A stretch of DNA of 64,000 bases from NCBI GenBank assembly GCA_035534435.1, contig DATLRX010000014.1:1-64000 (forward strand), written 5' to 3'. The stretch's first letter is position 1. Each line of letters starts with the position of its first letter. This document shows positions 42,015-50,413 of this stretch, piece after piece. The DNA comes from Palsa-851 sp035534435 (GTDB lineage Bacteria; Chloroflexota; Dormibacteria; Aeolococcales; Aeolococcaceae). The notes under the pieces were generated by a model that made no database searches, was not told where the DNA came from, and saw only the letters and a program-made list of their open reading frames with translations. The translations under genes and the position numbers were made by a program.

Positions 42015-43645
42015 GCGGACGCGTCCCGCACGGGAAGGACGATCGCCGACGGGTGATCGTCGTCGTGCCAGATCTCCTGGTCGGCCACATGCATCGTCGT
42101 GGCGGATCCGAACGGCTCTCCCCCGCCAAGGTTGCGCGCGAATCGAGGATGCGCCCCGCTCGACACCTGGACGCGGATACGGTGGTCGCGGCGAAACACG
42201 TGCGCGGCCGGCCACAGGTCGACCGTCACGATCGAGACACCATCGGCGTCACGCCGCCACCCACCGGGCGTGAGCCGCACCAGGCCGTCGCTGATGTTGC
42301 GTGACGCGCCGGAGGGGTCGACATCGCAGAGACGGACGAAGAAGTCGGTGTGCTCCAGGGACGACCGGACGTGCAGGTGCGCGACGACGTCGCCCACGAT
42401 CTCGACATCGCGGACGAGCGCAGCGGATGTGTAGACGAGCACATCAGCTCGGCGCTCGAGCCCTCGGTTGTCCCGTGGGCCTCCCGTTCGCGCGAGCAGC
42501 GTGCCACCGACGGTTGGCGTCGGATCGGCCGGATCGTATCGATAGCGATCCGGCTCCGAGCGTGCCGCGGGGCTGACCTCGAGGCCGCCGTGCGGACGCA
42601 GGTGCCAGCGCACCGGACGAGAGGGAGGCGGCCACTCGTCGAGGTCGACCCAGCGCCGCGTGCCGCCGACGAATATCCGCACGCGCGATACCCTGGGTGT
42701 TGAACGCCCCTGAAGATGCACCCCGAACCAGTCGATGGCGTCGCGAAGGCTCTCCGCGAGACCGCCGGGATCCACGTGCTTCCAGGGCCCGATGGTGAGC
42801 CGAGTGTCGCGTCCAGCCTCGCGAAGCGCGCGATAGTCGGCGAGCTGGACGGGAAGGAAGATGTCGTACCAGCCGGTGACCATCGTGACTGGCGCGGAGA
42901 CGGCGTCGAGATGGCGGTCGAACTCGACCGGAGCCCAGAACACGTCGTCATCCTTGCGCGCGAGCCAGTCCTGATAGAACTGCACCCGGTCACCGGTGAC
43001 CGCCCGGTCGGCGTCGGCAAGCGGCGTGGTGGCGAACCCGCGAGCAAGACGCTTCGCGCTGCTCAGGCGATCGTTGAGCTGTCGCAGACCCGTGTGGCCC
43101 TGGCTCGCGAGGATGTCGAGCCACGTGAGCGTGCTCGCCAGCGAGAACGTCCCCGCCGGGTACGTGAACGTTCGGGTCCGCGATGAGGTGATCGCGGGTG
43201 CAAGCGCGCGGAGCGTTGCGTGCGGGTCGGCCGCCACCGCCCACTGCACGATGCCGAGGTAGCTCGGCCCGAACATGGCCACCCCGCCTCTGGACCACGG
43301 CTGCGCCTCGAGCCAGTCCAGCGTCGCAAGCCCGTCGCCCGCCTCGTCCCGATAGGCGTTGAACACCCCACCCGAGCCGAACGTCCCCCGGCAGCTCTGG
43401 ACGACGACCTGGAAGCCGCGCTCCGCAAACGCTCGCGCCGCCAGCCCCCAGATGCTGCCGCGTCCGTAGGGACTGCGCATGAGGATCACCGGTTCGGTTC
43501 CGTCGTGGCGAGCACGGTATCGATCGGCCAGCAGTGTCACGCCGTCCGGCATCGGGATCTCGATGTTGCGCCGGACCGCGACATCACGCGTCCGGGCCGG
43601 CGGCAGCTGCGCGGCTCGTTCGAGGAGGCGGCTCGCGAGGCTCAT
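42011..43645 (-). CDS. CocE/NonD family hydrolase
   Basis: A 544-residue hydrolase of the cocaine esterase/X-Pro dipeptidyl-peptidase group. The alpha/beta domain has YRARHDGTEPVILMRSPYGR near the N terminus, the nucleophile Ser in GVAMFGPSYLGIVQWA, acid in VTMVTGWYDIFLP and His in IGPWKHVDPGG. The last 200 residues form the jelly-roll domain (VRIFVGGTRRWVDLDEWPPP ... IRVQVSSGAHPRFARN). It cleaves esters or peptides of unknown nature. The start ATG is 18 bases after the MBL-rhodanese stop, so the two may be cotranscribed. Confidence 0.88.
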   Translation of the reverse strand: MSLASRLLERAAQLPPARTRDVAVRRNIEIPMPDGVTLLADRYRARHDGTEPVILMRSPYGRGSIWGLAARAFAERGFQVVVQSCRGTFGSGGVFNAYRDEAGDGLATLDWLEAQPWSRGGVAMFGPSYLGIVQWAVAADPHATLRALAPAITSSRTRTFTYPAGTFSLASTLTWLDILASQGHTGLRQLNDRLSSAKRLARGFATTPLADADRAVTGDRVQFYQDWLARKDDDVFWAPVEFDRHLDAVSAPVTMVTGWYDIFLPVQLADYRALREAGRDTRLTIGPWKHVDPGGLAESLRDAIDWFGVHLQGRSTPRVSRVRIFVGGTRRWVDLDEWPPPSRPVRWHLRPHGGLEVSPAARSEPDRYRYDPADPTPTVGGTLLARTGGPRDNRGLERRADVLVYTSAALVRDVEIVGDVVAHLHVRSSLEHTDFFVRLCDVDPSGASRNISDGLVRLTPGGWRRDADGVSIVTVDLWPAAHVFRRDHRIRVQVSSGAHPRFARNLGGGEPFGSATTMHVADQEIWHDDDHPSAIVLPVRDASA

Positions 43646-43663
43646 GGGCGGTGGAAACCCGGG

Positions 43664-45040
43664 TCAGCCGGTGACGAGCTCGAGGCCGCAGGCGACCGTG
43701 TTGCCGATCTGATCGCTGACGACCATCACGTCGCGACCCGCGCGGGCCAGGAGCGAGCCGGCCACCGCAGCGCGGTATCCCGCGGCGCAGTGGACCCACA
43801 CCCTGCCGGAGGGGATCTCATCGAGGCGATCGGGCAACTCGTGGAGCGGGATGCTCAGCGCGCCGGCCAGGTGACCGTCGGCGTGTTCGCTGCGGAGCCG
43901 GACGTCGACGATCACCTCGCCGCTCGCGCCGAGGAATGGCTTCAGCTCCTTGAAGCCGATGAGCGGATACGAGCCGGTCTCCAGATCGGCCCACGGGTCA
44001 CCGCCTCCGTTCTGGGGCTCGCTGATCCCGCAGGCCGCGATCCGCTCGATCCCGATCCGGGCGAGGGCGCGGCGCGCCGTCGCAAGATCGGCCGAGGATG
44101 CCGCGATGAGGCTCAGCGGGCTGCCCCAGGGGATGAGCCAGCCGAGGTACGTCGTCAGCGGATCGCTGAGCTCGAAGCCGACCGTGCCGATCAGGTGCCG
44201 ATCCGCGAACTCGGCGCGCTCTCGAAGATCGACCACCCATTCGCCGGCGCGTGCGCGGGCCGCGAGCTCGCGCGGATCGGCGAACGGCGGCAGATCGAGG
44301 TCGATCGAGCCGGCACCCTCGCGGTTCCGCGGTCCGATGTACGCGTAGTAGCGGGGAAAGGCGTCCAGACCGGCGACGAGCCGCGCGACGAACGCGTCCT
44401 CCTCCATGAGCAGGGCCGGGTTCTCGGCGCGCTGGTGCCGGGCGTCCGCCGTGTCGGCGGCCCCGACCGGGAAGCCGGCCGAGCACAGGCTGCCGAAGCC
44501 GTGCGTGGGCAGGATCGCCGCGTCGTCCGGCAGTTCATCGGACAGCCGCCGGGCGGAGCGATGCTGCAGGTGGCTCAGGCGATCGGTCACCCATGGGCCG
44601 GCGAGGTCGGTCCGGCCCACCGAGCCGAGGAGCATCGATCCCCCCGTGAATGCCGCGACCGGCCTGGCGTCCTCCTCGAGGATGTAGCTCGTATGCGTCG
44701 CTGTGTGGCCCGGCGTATGTCGGGCGCGGATGATCAACCCACCGATCCCCAGCGTCTCCCCGTCCGCGATCGACTGCCGCTCGTAGCCGACGGCCTCGCC
44801 GGCCGGGATGACATGGGTGGCGCCGGTGACCCGGCAGAGCTCCGGGCCGCCGGAGACGTAGTCGTTGTGGATATGGGTCTCCAGCACGTGGCCGAGCCGG
44901 GCGCCGTGCTCCGCGAGCACTGCAAGGACGCGGTCGATGTCGCGCTGCGGGTCGATCACGACCGCCTGATCGCCGGCCAGGATCGCGTAGCTGCGGTCGC
45001 CCAGCTCGGGCGTCTCGATGGTGCTGATCTCGAAGGGCAT
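43664..45040 (-). CDS. MBL-fold/rhodanese fusion (persulfide dioxygenase-like)
   Basis: A 458-residue protein. The N-terminal metallo-beta-lactamase domain (about 1-230) has the metal motif ETHIHNDYVSGG, in which Tyr replaces the second Asp-His residue as in other bacterial persulfide dioxygenase-like proteins, plus RHTPGHTATHTSY and ILPTHGFGS. Two rhodanese domains follow: the first (about 260-345) lacks a catalytic Cys, and the second has the active loop VHCAAGYRAA. Such fusions oxidise thiol-bound persulfides to sulfite and shuttle sulfane sulfur. ATG 45040 begins the domain; an upstream ATG (45058) adds 6 residues. Confidence 0.85.
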   Translation of the reverse strand: MPFEISTIETPELGDRSYAILAGDQAVVIDPQRDIDRVLAVLAEHGARLGHVLETHIHNDYVSGGPELCRVTGATHVIPAGEAVGYERQSIADGETLGIGGLIIRARHTPGHTATHTSYILEEDARPVAAFTGGSMLLGSVGRTDLAGPWVTDRLSHLQHRSARRLSDELPDDAAILPTHGFGSLCSAGFPVGAADTADARHQRAENPALLMEEDAFVARLVAGLDAFPRYYAYIGPRNREGAGSIDLDLPPFADPRELAARARAGEWVVDLRERAEFADRHLIGTVGFELSDPLTTYLGWLIPWGSPLSLIAASSADLATARRALARIGIERIAACGISEPQNGGGDPWADLETGSYPLIGFKELKPFLGASGEVIVDVRLRSEHADGHLAGALSIPLHELPDRLDEIPSGRVWVHCAAGYRAAVAGSLLARAGRDVMVVSDQIGNTVACGLELVTG

Positions 45041-45119
45041 CCCCGAACGATCCCACATGGACACGCGAACGAGCGGGGTTGACCGTTCTTCGCGGGTTCT
45101 GCCAGTGTGTTCGAGCACG

Positions 45120-46646
45120 ATGCGCCAGCTCACCAGCCTCGACGCGCAGTTTCTCGCCCTCGAGACCCCCAGGATCTACGGCCACGTCTCCGCCGTCCTG
45201 ATCCTCGATCCGTCGACGGCTCCGGGGAGCGCCATGACGCTGGCCACCCTGCAGCGGCTCATCCTCGAGCGACTCCCGCTGATCCCGGTGTTCCGCTGGC
45301 GTCTCGCGGAGGTGCCATTCGGTCTCGACCATGCGTACTGGGTCGACGACCCCGATTTCGACATCGACTTCCACGTCCGCGAGCTCGCGCTCGTGCCGCC
45401 GGGGAACATCTCGCAGCTCGAGGAGCAGGTCGCTCGAGTCTTCGCGCGGCCTCTCGACCGCACGCGGCCGCTCTGGGAGGTCTACCTCATCCACGGCCTC
45501 GAGAACGGGCGCGTCGCGCTGATGACGAAGGTCCACCACGCCGTCATCGACGGCATGTCCGGAGCCGAGATCCTCGGTTCGCTCCTCGACCTCACCCCGG
45601 AGGGGCGACCGGTCCCGGAACCGCTCGACGAAGACATCCACGCCGGCATGCCCTCGCAGCTCGAGATGCTCGTGCGCGGCCTGATCGGCCTCCCGCAGTA
45701 TCCGCTCCGCCTGCTGCGCTCGCTCCCGACCACGCTCCCCAATTTCGAGGAGGTCGGCATCTTCAGCATGCTCCCCGGCGCGAGCATCGTCGGTGCCGCG
45801 AGCCGGCGCGTCGAGAGCATGATCCGGCGCGACGACACCGTCACCGGGCGGCGTCGCGGCAGCCCCCCACGCACATCGTTCAACGGCCGCATCTCCGCGC
45901 ACCGGCGCATCGCCTTCGGTCAGATCCCACTCGATGCTGTCAAGGATGTCAAGAACACGTATGGCGTGACGGTCAACGACGTCGTCGTCTCCATCTGCGC
46001 CGGCGCGGTGCGCCGGTGGCTGCTCAAGCATCATGAGCTCGGCCGGAAACCGCTGATCGCGCAGATCCCGGTGTCGGTGCGCAGCCCGGAGCAACAGGGC
46101 ACCTTCGGCAACCGCATCCTGCTGAACGGCGTGCCGCTGCACACGGAGATCGCGGATCCGGTGGAGCGGCTCCGCACAACGCACGAGTCGCTGGCCAGGA
46201 TGAAGGAACGCAACCAGGCGATCCCGGCCACGCTGCTCCAGGACGCCAACAACTTCATCCCTCCCGCGCTCTTCTCTCGGGCCGCACGACTCACGTTCGC
46301 CTGGGCCAGCAATCCGCGCCTGCGGCCCATGTGGAACCTCGTCGTGTCCAACGTGCCCGGCCCGCAGTTCGCCATCTACTGCGCGGGGGCGCGCCTCGAC
46401 GCGATCTATCCCGTGTCCGTCATCACCGACGGTCTCGGACTCAACATCACGGTGATGAGCTACGACGGCGACCTCAACATCGGGATCGTCGCCGACCGCG
46501 ACGTCATCCCGGATGTCGGCTCGATGATCCCCTCCCTGAAGAGTGAGCTGGCCGCGCTCATGGTCACCAACGGGAGCGCCGAGGTGGCGACGCGGGCCCA
46601 TCCGCGCCGTCGGCGCGCGCACCCGACCGCGCCGCGATCCGCATAG
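45120..46646 (+). CDS. Wax ester synthase/diacylglycerol acyltransferase (WS/DGAT)
   Basis: Bifunctional acyltransferase that makes wax esters or triacylglycerol as storage lipid. The 508-residue protein has the catalytic motif VHHAVIDGMSG (HHxxxDG, about residue 140), the N-terminal LTSLDAQFLALETP and the C-terminal NLVVSNVPGPQFAIYC, all typical of the family. ATG 45120 is chosen at the conserved N terminus. Divergent from the MBL-rhodanese gene. The acyl-CoA dehydrogenase gene follows after 5 bases, so storage and breakdown of acyl chains may be linked. Confidence 0.92.
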   Translation: MRQLTSLDAQFLALETPRIYGHVSAVLILDPSTAPGSAMTLATLQRLILERLPLIPVFRWRLAEVPFGLDHAYWVDDPDFDIDFHVRELALVPPGNISQLEEQVARVFARPLDRTRPLWEVYLIHGLENGRVALMTKVHHAVIDGMSGAEILGSLLDLTPEGRPVPEPLDEDIHAGMPSQLEMLVRGLIGLPQYPLRLLRSLPTTLPNFEEVGIFSMLPGASIVGAASRRVESMIRRDDTVTGRRRGSPPRTSFNGRISAHRRIAFGQIPLDAVKDVKNTYGVTVNDVVVSICAGAVRRWLLKHHELGRKPLIAQIPVSVRSPEQQGTFGNRILLNGVPLHTEIADPVERLRTTHESLARMKERNQAIPATLLQDANNFIPPALFSRAARLTFAWASNPRLRPMWNLVVSNVPGPQFAIYCAGARLDAIYPVSVITDGLGLNITVMSYDGDLNIGIVADRDVIPDVGSMIPSLKSELAALMVTNGSAEVATRAHPRRRRAHPTAPRSA

Positions 46647-46651
46647 GCGCC

Positions 46652-47650
46652 GTGGACCCGGTCGCGCTGGCGCGCGCGCTCAGTGACGACGTGCTCTTCC
46701 CCGGTGCTCTCGAGGTGGACGCCGCGGACATCGTCCCCGTCGAACGGCTCGACTGCCTCGCGGAGGCCGGCCTGTACGGTCTCGCCGGCCCATCCAGGGC
46801 TCACGGGATGGGCCTCCCGGACATGGGCACGGGTCTCGAGATCATCGAGATCCTGGCCGGCGGCTGCCTCACGACCACGTTCGTCTGGATCCAGCACCAT
46901 GGCGCCGTGCGCGCGCTGGCCGAGGCCGGCTCTTCCCGGCTCAGCGACGAGTTCCTCGAGCCGATGTGCCGCGGTGTGGTGCGAGCAGGCGTGGCGTTTT
47001 CCGGACTCCGGCGTCCGGGCCCGCCGATGCTCGCCGCCGCCCCCGCTCCCGGTGGGTGGCGATTCGACGGTCAAGCCCCGTGGGTCACGGGTTGGGGGCG
47101 CGTCGACGTGATCCGGGCGGCTGCTCGTCGCGCGGACGGTGACATCGTGTGGGCGGTTGTCGACGCGCGGAGCAGCGACTCGCTCAGCGCGGAGCGACTC
47201 CATCTGACCGCGGTCAACGCGAGCGCCACCGTCACCCTCACGTTCCGCGACCACTTCGTCGGTGACGATCGGGTGATCACGACCCAGCCGTTCGACGAGT
47301 GGCAGATGCGTGACCGTGCCGGCCTGCGTCTCAACGGTTCGCTCGCGCTGGGGGTCGCTGCGCGATGTGCCTCACTGCTCGAGAGCCACGCACTTCGCGA
47401 CGCGGTCGCCGCATGTCGTGCAGCCCTCGATCACGCCTCACCGGACGCGATGCCGGACGCCCGAGCGCGAGCGTCAGCCCTTGCACTCCATGCGGCGACG
47501 ACCTTGGTGGTGACCGGCGGCGGCCGTTCGATCACGATGGACCACCACGCTCAGCGCCTTGCCCGTGAGGCGCTCTTCCTTCTCGTCTTCGGGCAGACCG
47601 CGTCGATCAGGGCCGCGCAGCTCGATCGTCTCGGCCGCGTCCCGGTCTGA
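46652..47650 (+). CDS. Acyl-CoA dehydrogenase-like flavoprotein
   Basis: A 332-residue protein of the acyl-CoA dehydrogenase superfamily, shorter than the usual 380-400. Recognisable elements are the N-terminal helices (AEAGLYGLAGPSRAHGMGLP), the middle beta-domain with WRFDGQAPWVTGWGRVDVI, and C-terminal helices ending AREALFLLVFGQTASIRAAQ. The catalytic Glu cannot be placed with confidence, so it may be a dehydrogenase or a related monooxygenase-type flavoprotein. GTG start 5 bases after the WS/DGAT stop implies an operon. Confidence 0.78.
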   Translation: MDPVALARALSDDVLFPGALEVDAADIVPVERLDCLAEAGLYGLAGPSRAHGMGLPDMGTGLEIIEILAGGCLTTTFVWIQHHGAVRALAEAGSSRLSDEFLEPMCRGVVRAGVAFSGLRRPGPPMLAAAPAPGGWRFDGQAPWVTGWGRVDVIRAAARRADGDIVWAVVDARSSDSLSAERLHLTAVNASATVTLTFRDHFVGDDRVITTQPFDEWQMRDRAGLRLNGSLALGVAARCASLLESHALRDAVAACRAALDHASPDAMPDARARASALALHAATTLVVTGGGRSITMDHHAQRLAREALFLLVFGQTASIRAAQLDRLGRVPV

Positions 47651-47680
47651 CCGCGCGGGTGCGCCGCGGGCAGCGCCGTC

Positions 47681-47686
47681 TATGAT
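47681..47686 (+). promoter_or_regulatory. -10 hexamer for PRC-barrel gene
   Basis: TATGAT ends exactly 6 bases before the ATG at 47693. Confidence 0.5.
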
Positions 47687-47692
47687 GATTTC

Positions 47693-48031
47693 ATGGCAGA
47701 CGACGTCGAACGCATTGCATGGACGGCAGTCAAGACGGGTGAGTCCGTTGTCGCAAGCGATGGGACCGACATCGGCAAGGTGGTCGAGGTCGCGGCGCTC
47801 GCCCGCGAGGATATCTTCCATGGGATCGTCTTCGAGCACGCTCATCGCCACAAGCACTACCTGGCGCCCGCCGGCGACATCGATCACATCACCGAGGCGG
47901 CGGTGCACCTCTCCGTGGACAGCGAGAAAGCCGGCGAGTACGAGGAGTTCGAGCAGTTGCACGTGGAGCGTCTCGGCGTGCGCGGCATCTTCAGATGGAA
48001 GCACTTCGGCTGGAAGGACTCTGACGAGTAG
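47693..48031 (+). CDS. PRC-barrel/DUF2171-like protein
   Basis: A 112-residue soluble protein. The N-terminal half (about 10-75) fits a PRC-barrel-like fold (KTGESVVASDGTDIGKVVEV ... HKHYLAPAGDIDHIT), as in DUF2171 proteins of soil bacteria. The C-terminal part is acidic and aromatic (GIFRWKHFGWKDSDE). No partner is evident. TATGAT at 6 bases indicates a leaderless transcript. Confidence 0.65.
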   Translation: MADDVERIAWTAVKTGESVVASDGTDIGKVVEVAALAREDIFHGIVFEHAHRHKHYLAPAGDIDHITEAAVHLSVDSEKAGEYEEFEQLHVERLGVRGIFRWKHFGWKDSDE

Positions 48032-48107
48032 CCATCGGTGACCGGCGAAGGGGATCGATCACCGAATCGGATCCCTTTCGTGTTCACGCGTCGTTCACCC
48101 TTGCGGA

Positions 48108-48113
48108 TATCTT
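48108..48113 (+). promoter_or_regulatory. -10 hexamer for HAD gene
   Basis: TATCTT ends exactly 6 bases before the ATG at 48120. It would drive the HAD and hemerythrin genes together. Confidence 0.5.
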
Positions 48114-48119
48114 TGGCCC

Positions 48120-48785
48120 ATGAGTTCGCCGCCGGCCACGCTCGTGTTCGACCTCGACGGCACGCTGCTCGACGTCTCGGTTCGTCATCACACCGTCTAC
48201 AGCACGGTGTGCGCGTCCTTCGGCGCGAACCCACTCGACCGCGCGACGTACTGGCGCCTCCGGCGCCTTCGAGCCGGATGGCCGCAGATCCTCGCGGCGA
48301 GCGGCCTCGCCGCCGAGCGTTTCGAGGCGTTCGAGGCCGAGTACAACCAGCAGATCGAGCTCCCTGAGAACCTGGGCTTCGACGTCCTCTTTCCCGCCAC
48401 CCTGCCGCTCCTCACCAAGGTCGCTGCTCACCACGTGTGCGTGCTGGTTGCGATGCGCGCATCGGCACCATCGCTTCGGGCAGAGCTGGGCGTGTTGGGC
48501 CTGCGGCCGTTCTTCGAGGCCACTGAAACCGCCGCGGGCCTCGGCGAGCCGGCGTTCAAGGTACGAGCCGGCCTCATTCGCAAGATGGTGCCCGGCGGCA
48601 CCCCGGCGATCGTCATCGGGGACACCGAGGCCGACGTGATGGCCGCGAGCGCCCTCGGCTACCCGTCGGTCGCCGTGTGCTCCGGGTTCCGCGAGCGGGA
48701 GATCCTGGAGCAGCAGGAGCCGACGTACCTCGTCGATGACCTGGGCGGCGTCGAGGGAGCCCTCCGCCGCGCCGGCGTGCTCTGA
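48120..48785 (+). CDS. HAD-superfamily phosphatase
   Basis: A 221-residue haloacid dehalogenase-type phosphatase, probably of the phosphoglycolate phosphatase-like group. Motif I is VFDLDGTLLD, motif II lies near VLVAMRASAP, the Lys of motif III is in LGEPAFKVRAGLI and motif IV is VIGDTEADVMAAS. A helical cap lies between motifs I and II. The stop is directly followed by the GTG of the hemerythrin gene, so they form an operon. Substrate unknown. Confidence 0.87.
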   Translation: MSSPPATLVFDLDGTLLDVSVRHHTVYSTVCASFGANPLDRATYWRLRRLRAGWPQILAASGLAAERFEAFEAEYNQQIELPENLGFDVLFPATLPLLTKVAAHHVCVLVAMRASAPSLRAELGVLGLRPFFEATETAAGLGEPAFKVRAGLIRKMVPGGTPAIVIGDTEADVMAASALGYPSVAVCSGFREREILEQQEPTYLVDDLGGVEGALRRAGVL

Positions 48786-49304
48786 GTGTCGGCCCGCGAG
48801 CGCAACGAAGCCCCGTTCGGGGTCGCCGTGCATCGGCAGCTGAAACTCATCCACCAGATGCTGCGCAACGACCTCACGGTCTGCCGGGAGCTGGCGGCCG
48901 ACGTCGCGACCGGGGCGCCGTCCGCGCACGTTGCCGACCGCCTCGCCGAGCTGCAGGCCAACAGCCCGCTCTGGAACCTGCAGATCAACTGTCTGTATCA
49001 CTGCCGGATCGTGCACATGCACCACCACGGCGAGGACGCGGACATGTTTCCCGCACTGCGACGCTCCAACCCGGAGCTCGGCGTTGTCGTCGACCGGCTC
49101 GAATCCGATCACCGAGCGATCTCGGTGCTGCTCGACAACGTTGAGTCGCTGGCGCGCAAGCTGGATGACAGCACCACAAGCGCCGAGCGCGACTCGCTGG
49201 TGATCGCGCTGCGTGATCTCGGCACCCGCCTCCTCGAGCACCTCGCGTTCGAGGAGGAGAACATCGCCGCGACGATGCGCAGCTGGGCGACCTGGCCCGC
49301 CTAA
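48786..49304 (+). CDS. Hemerythrin HHE domain protein
   Basis: A 172-residue four-helix protein with iron-ligand candidates in FGVAVHRQLKLIHQML, VHMHHHGEDADMFPAL, DRLESDHRAISVLL and LLEHLAFEEENIAATM, the pattern of HHE cation-binding domains. Such proteins bind diiron and sense or carry O2 or NO, or protect against oxidants. It starts with GTG directly after the HAD gene stop. An MscR-like dehydrogenase is encoded 9 bases further on, hinting at a shared nitrosative or aldehyde stress role. Confidence 0.85.
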   Translation: MSARERNEAPFGVAVHRQLKLIHQMLRNDLTVCRELAADVATGAPSAHVADRLAELQANSPLWNLQINCLYHCRIVHMHHHGEDADMFPALRRSNPELGVVVDRLESDHRAISVLLDNVESLARKLDDSTTSAERDSLVIALRDLGTRLLEHLAFEEENIAATMRSWATWPA

Positions 49305-49307
49305 GAT
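49302..49307 (+). promoter_or_regulatory. -10 hexamer for MscR-like gene
   Basis: TAAGAT ends exactly 6 bases before the ATG at 49314. It overlaps the stop codon of the hemerythrin gene. Confidence 0.5.
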
Positions 49308-49313
49308 GCGGCC

Positions 49314-50411
49314 ATGCCACACAGGGTGCCGGGTGTCATCGCGCGCCGCCGGGGCGCCCCGGTCGAGGTCGCCACCGTGACCGTGCCCGACCCTGGGCCC
49401 GGCGAGGCCCTCATCCGGGTCGAGGCGTGCGGCGTCTGCCACACCGACCTGCACTATCGCGAAGGTGGCATCGGCGACGACTTCCCGTTCCTGCTCGGGC
49501 ATGAAGCGGCCGGCCGCGTCGAGGCCATCGGCGACGGCGTGGCCAACGTCGCGCCGGGTGATGTGGTGGTGATCGCATGGCGCGCTCCCTGCGGCACGTG
49601 CCGCAGCTGTCTCCGCGGCCGCCCCTGGTACTGCTTCGACAGCCGCAACGCTCGGCAGCGCATGACCCTCGATGACGGCACCGAACTCACGGCCGCGCTT
49701 GGCATCGGTGCGTTCGCCGAGCTGTGCCTCGTCGACGCCGGACAGGCGGTGACGATCGATCCGAGCGCTCGGATGGAGGCCGCAGCGCTGATCGGTTGCG
49801 GCGTGATGGCGGGATTCGGCGCCGCCGTCAACACGGGCGCGGTCGCGGCGGGTGACACCGTCGCCGTGATCGGATGCGGCGGCGTCGGCAACGCCGCGAT
49901 CGCCGGCGCGGCGATCGCCGGCGCGCGCATGGTCATCGCCGTCGATGTCGTCGAACGCAAGCTGGAGTGGGCGAAGCGCTTCGGCGCAACGCACACCATC
50001 GACGCGCGGACGCAGGATCCGATCGAGGCGATCCGGGCGCTCACCGGCGGGTTCGGCGCCGACCTCGTCATCGACGCGGTGGGCCGGCCGGAGACTTACG
50101 TGCAAGCGTTCCTGGCGCGCGACCACGCCGGCCGCCTCGTCAACGTCGGCGTGCCGCCGGAACAGGGCATGACCGTCGAGCTGCCGATGTCGGAGGTCTT
50201 CGGCCGAGGCGGGTCGCTGCGCTCGTCGTGGTATGGCGACTGCCTGCCGACACGCGACTTCCCCGTGCTCATCGATCTCTATCGCAAAGGCCGTCTCGAC
50301 CTCGACGGTTTCGTGTCGGAGCTCATCACCGTCAATGACGTCGAGGACGCCTTCACGAAGATCGTGAACAGCGAGGTGCTGCGTTCAGTGGTTGTGTTCA
50401 AGCACGACTGA
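49314..50411 (+). CDS. Zinc-dependent dehydrogenase, MscR-like
   Basis: Medium-chain dehydrogenase, 365 residues, closely resembling the thiol-linked formaldehyde dehydrogenase/S-nitrosomycothiol reductase group. Catalytic zinc ligands lie in VEACGVCHTDLHY and LGHEAAGRVE. The structural zinc has four Cys in CGTCRSCLRGRPWYC, and the NAD fold has VAVIGCGGVGNAAI. Mycobacterial MscR uses mycothiol; no mycothiol synthesis genes are in the window, so another low-molecular-weight thiol may be used. Leaderless promoter 6 bases upstream. Confidence 0.87.
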   Translation: MPHRVPGVIARRRGAPVEVATVTVPDPGPGEALIRVEACGVCHTDLHYREGGIGDDFPFLLGHEAAGRVEAIGDGVANVAPGDVVVIAWRAPCGTCRSCLRGRPWYCFDSRNARQRMTLDDGTELTAALGIGAFAELCLVDAGQAVTIDPSARMEAAALIGCGVMAGFGAAVNTGAVAAGDTVAVIGCGGVGNAAIAGAAIAGARMVIAVDVVERKLEWAKRFGATHTIDARTQDPIEAIRALTGGFGADLVIDAVGRPETYVQAFLARDHAGRLVNVGVPPEQGMTVELPMSEVFGRGGSLRSSWYGDCLPTRDFPVLIDLYRKGRLDLDGFVSELITVNDVEDAFTKIVNSEVLRSVVVFKHD

Positions 50412-50413
50412 CG

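Noticed and set aside
44535..46622. 695-codon open frame antisense to the WS/DGAT gene
   Set aside because: Rich in Arg/Glu/Asp with no motif, and it contradicts two well supported genes on either side.
48084..50126. 680-codon open frame antisense to HAD, hemerythrin and dehydrogenase genes
   Set aside because: It spans three genes with complete active-site motifs on the other strand; a GC-rich shadow.
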